This document shows positions 63,631 to 64,000 of a stretch of DNA of 64,000 bases, piece after piece; the stretch's first letter is position 1, and every line of letters starts with the position of its first letter. Made by a program: the position numbers and the translations under genes. The stretch lies in contig JAMWFC010000092.1 of assembly GCA_027475525.1 (NCBI GenBank), positions 248,001-312,000 of the forward strand, in the 5' to 3' direction. Source of the DNA: Macrolepiota albuminosa. Taxonomy: Eukaryota > Basidiomycota > Agaricomycetes > Agaricales > Agaricaceae. The notes under the pieces are model-generated. The model did no database searches. It was not told where the DNA came from and was given only the letters and a program-made list of their open reading frames with translations.

Positions 63631-64000
63631 AGACGCTCCTTCTGGCCCAATTTCCGCCCAAGCACAGCAAGACCTCGTCTCCGACGGTATCGAGAACTTT
63701 GAGCTCCCCAAGAGCCTCGTCACCAAGATTGCCAAATCCGCTGTAAGCCCTCGTTTTCGTTTTGTGTGAATATCGGTCCGTGTACGCTGATCGCACAGAA
63801 ACACGCACGTAGCTTCCGGATAATGCGAAATTGCAGAAGGAAACCGTGTTGTCGCTCGTGAAAGGCTCGACGGTGTTCATAAATTACCTTGGTACGTTCC
63901 CATCATTATACTATGCTTTTTTATTCGTGTGTTTACAATTACGAACTTTAAGCTGCGACGTGCGTATACAATTCATCAAGTCCTATCACGAGCTTTCTCT
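63620..64000 (+). CDS. DPB4: DPB4/POLE3-like histone-fold protein, partial
   Basis: Exon 1 63620-63742 encodes MPRKDAPSGPISAQAQQ and LPKSLVTKIAKSA; intron 63743-63812 (GTAAGC to GTAG); exon 2 63813-63891 encodes LPDNAKLQKETVLSLVKGST and VFINYL; a donor GTACG follows. The next exon begins near 63953 (an AAG acceptor, then CTGCGAC for the AAT expected in LAAT). The pattern, two helices with LPK, IxKxA, ALPDNAKLQKE and a long central helix, is that of the histone-fold subunit shared by DNA polymerase epsilon (Dpb4) and CHRAC-type remodellers. The window ends within the gene. ATG 63620 is chosen because it opens the conserved N terminus. Confidence 0.75.

Overview
The window is nuclear DNA of a filamentous basidiomycete, most likely an Agaricomycete. 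The evidence is short spliceosomal introns (about 44-55 nt, GTAAGT-type donors, CTAAC/CTGAC-like branch sites), chromovirus-type Ty3/gypsy elements, and two host genes at the right end resembling TVP38/TMEM64 and the histone-fold subunit Dpb4. About 60 of the 64 kb is repeat-derived. I saw no tRNA, rRNA or CRISPR.

Layout. (A) 1-1589: minus-strand Ty3/gypsy reverse transcriptase/RNase H, running off the left edge. (B) An old, CpG-poor gag copy with an LTR relic, split into 1590-3423, 15011-15052 and 24976-26300 by two later insertions. (E2) 3424-15010: chromodomain Ty3/gypsy element with 176-bp LTRs and TSD CCAGG. It holds gag-protease, pol and a large extra sense ORF after pol. (E3) 15053-24975: second Ty3/gypsy element with LTRs over 700 bp and TSD CCATG. 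It has two protease domains in tandem and an antisense, intron-containing Cys6 gene between integrase and 3' LTR. (C) 26.3-49.3 kb: AT-rich and decayed. It holds a minisatellite, hairpin repeats, a second copy of the Cys6 gene (minus, 29.97-32.67 kb), relics of unknown multi-exon genes, a JmjC/cupin-like gene apparently split by a segment carrying a fragment of the PP4 regulatory subunit gene PSY2/SMEK, and a 448-bp MITE with CACTG termini. (E4) about 49.4-54.9 kb: Ty3/gypsy element of the same clade as A, followed by two convergent minus-strand spliced genes, one holding a reversed solo E3-type LTR (55388-56172, TSD GCCAG). (E5) 58591-60885: minus-strand Ty1/copia gag-protease. (Host) 61652-64000: TVP38-like (minus) and DPB4-like (plus) genes, divergent across about 200 bp.

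Two things govern how the window should be read. First, there are fifteen exact tandem duplications whose period is always 77 bp. They hit LTRs, coding regions and noncoding DNA alike and break reading frames that reopen when one copy is ignored. This looks like unmerged k=77 contig overlaps, not biology. Second, most in-frame stops inside the retroelement ORFs are TGA where relatives or context suggest arginine (CGA to TGA), and three catalytic residues are lost by changes that fit CpG deamination. The repeats therefore look decayed by methyl-CpG mutation, with age visible as CpG loss: B oldest, E2 youngest.

The most interesting candidate system is the spliced Cys6 (CX2CX6CX15CX2CX6C) gene carried antisense inside E3 and found again at 30-32.7 kb with the same two intron positions. 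The large extra ORF of E2 and the tandem protease of E3 come next. No function can be assigned to the accessory genes from sequence alone.
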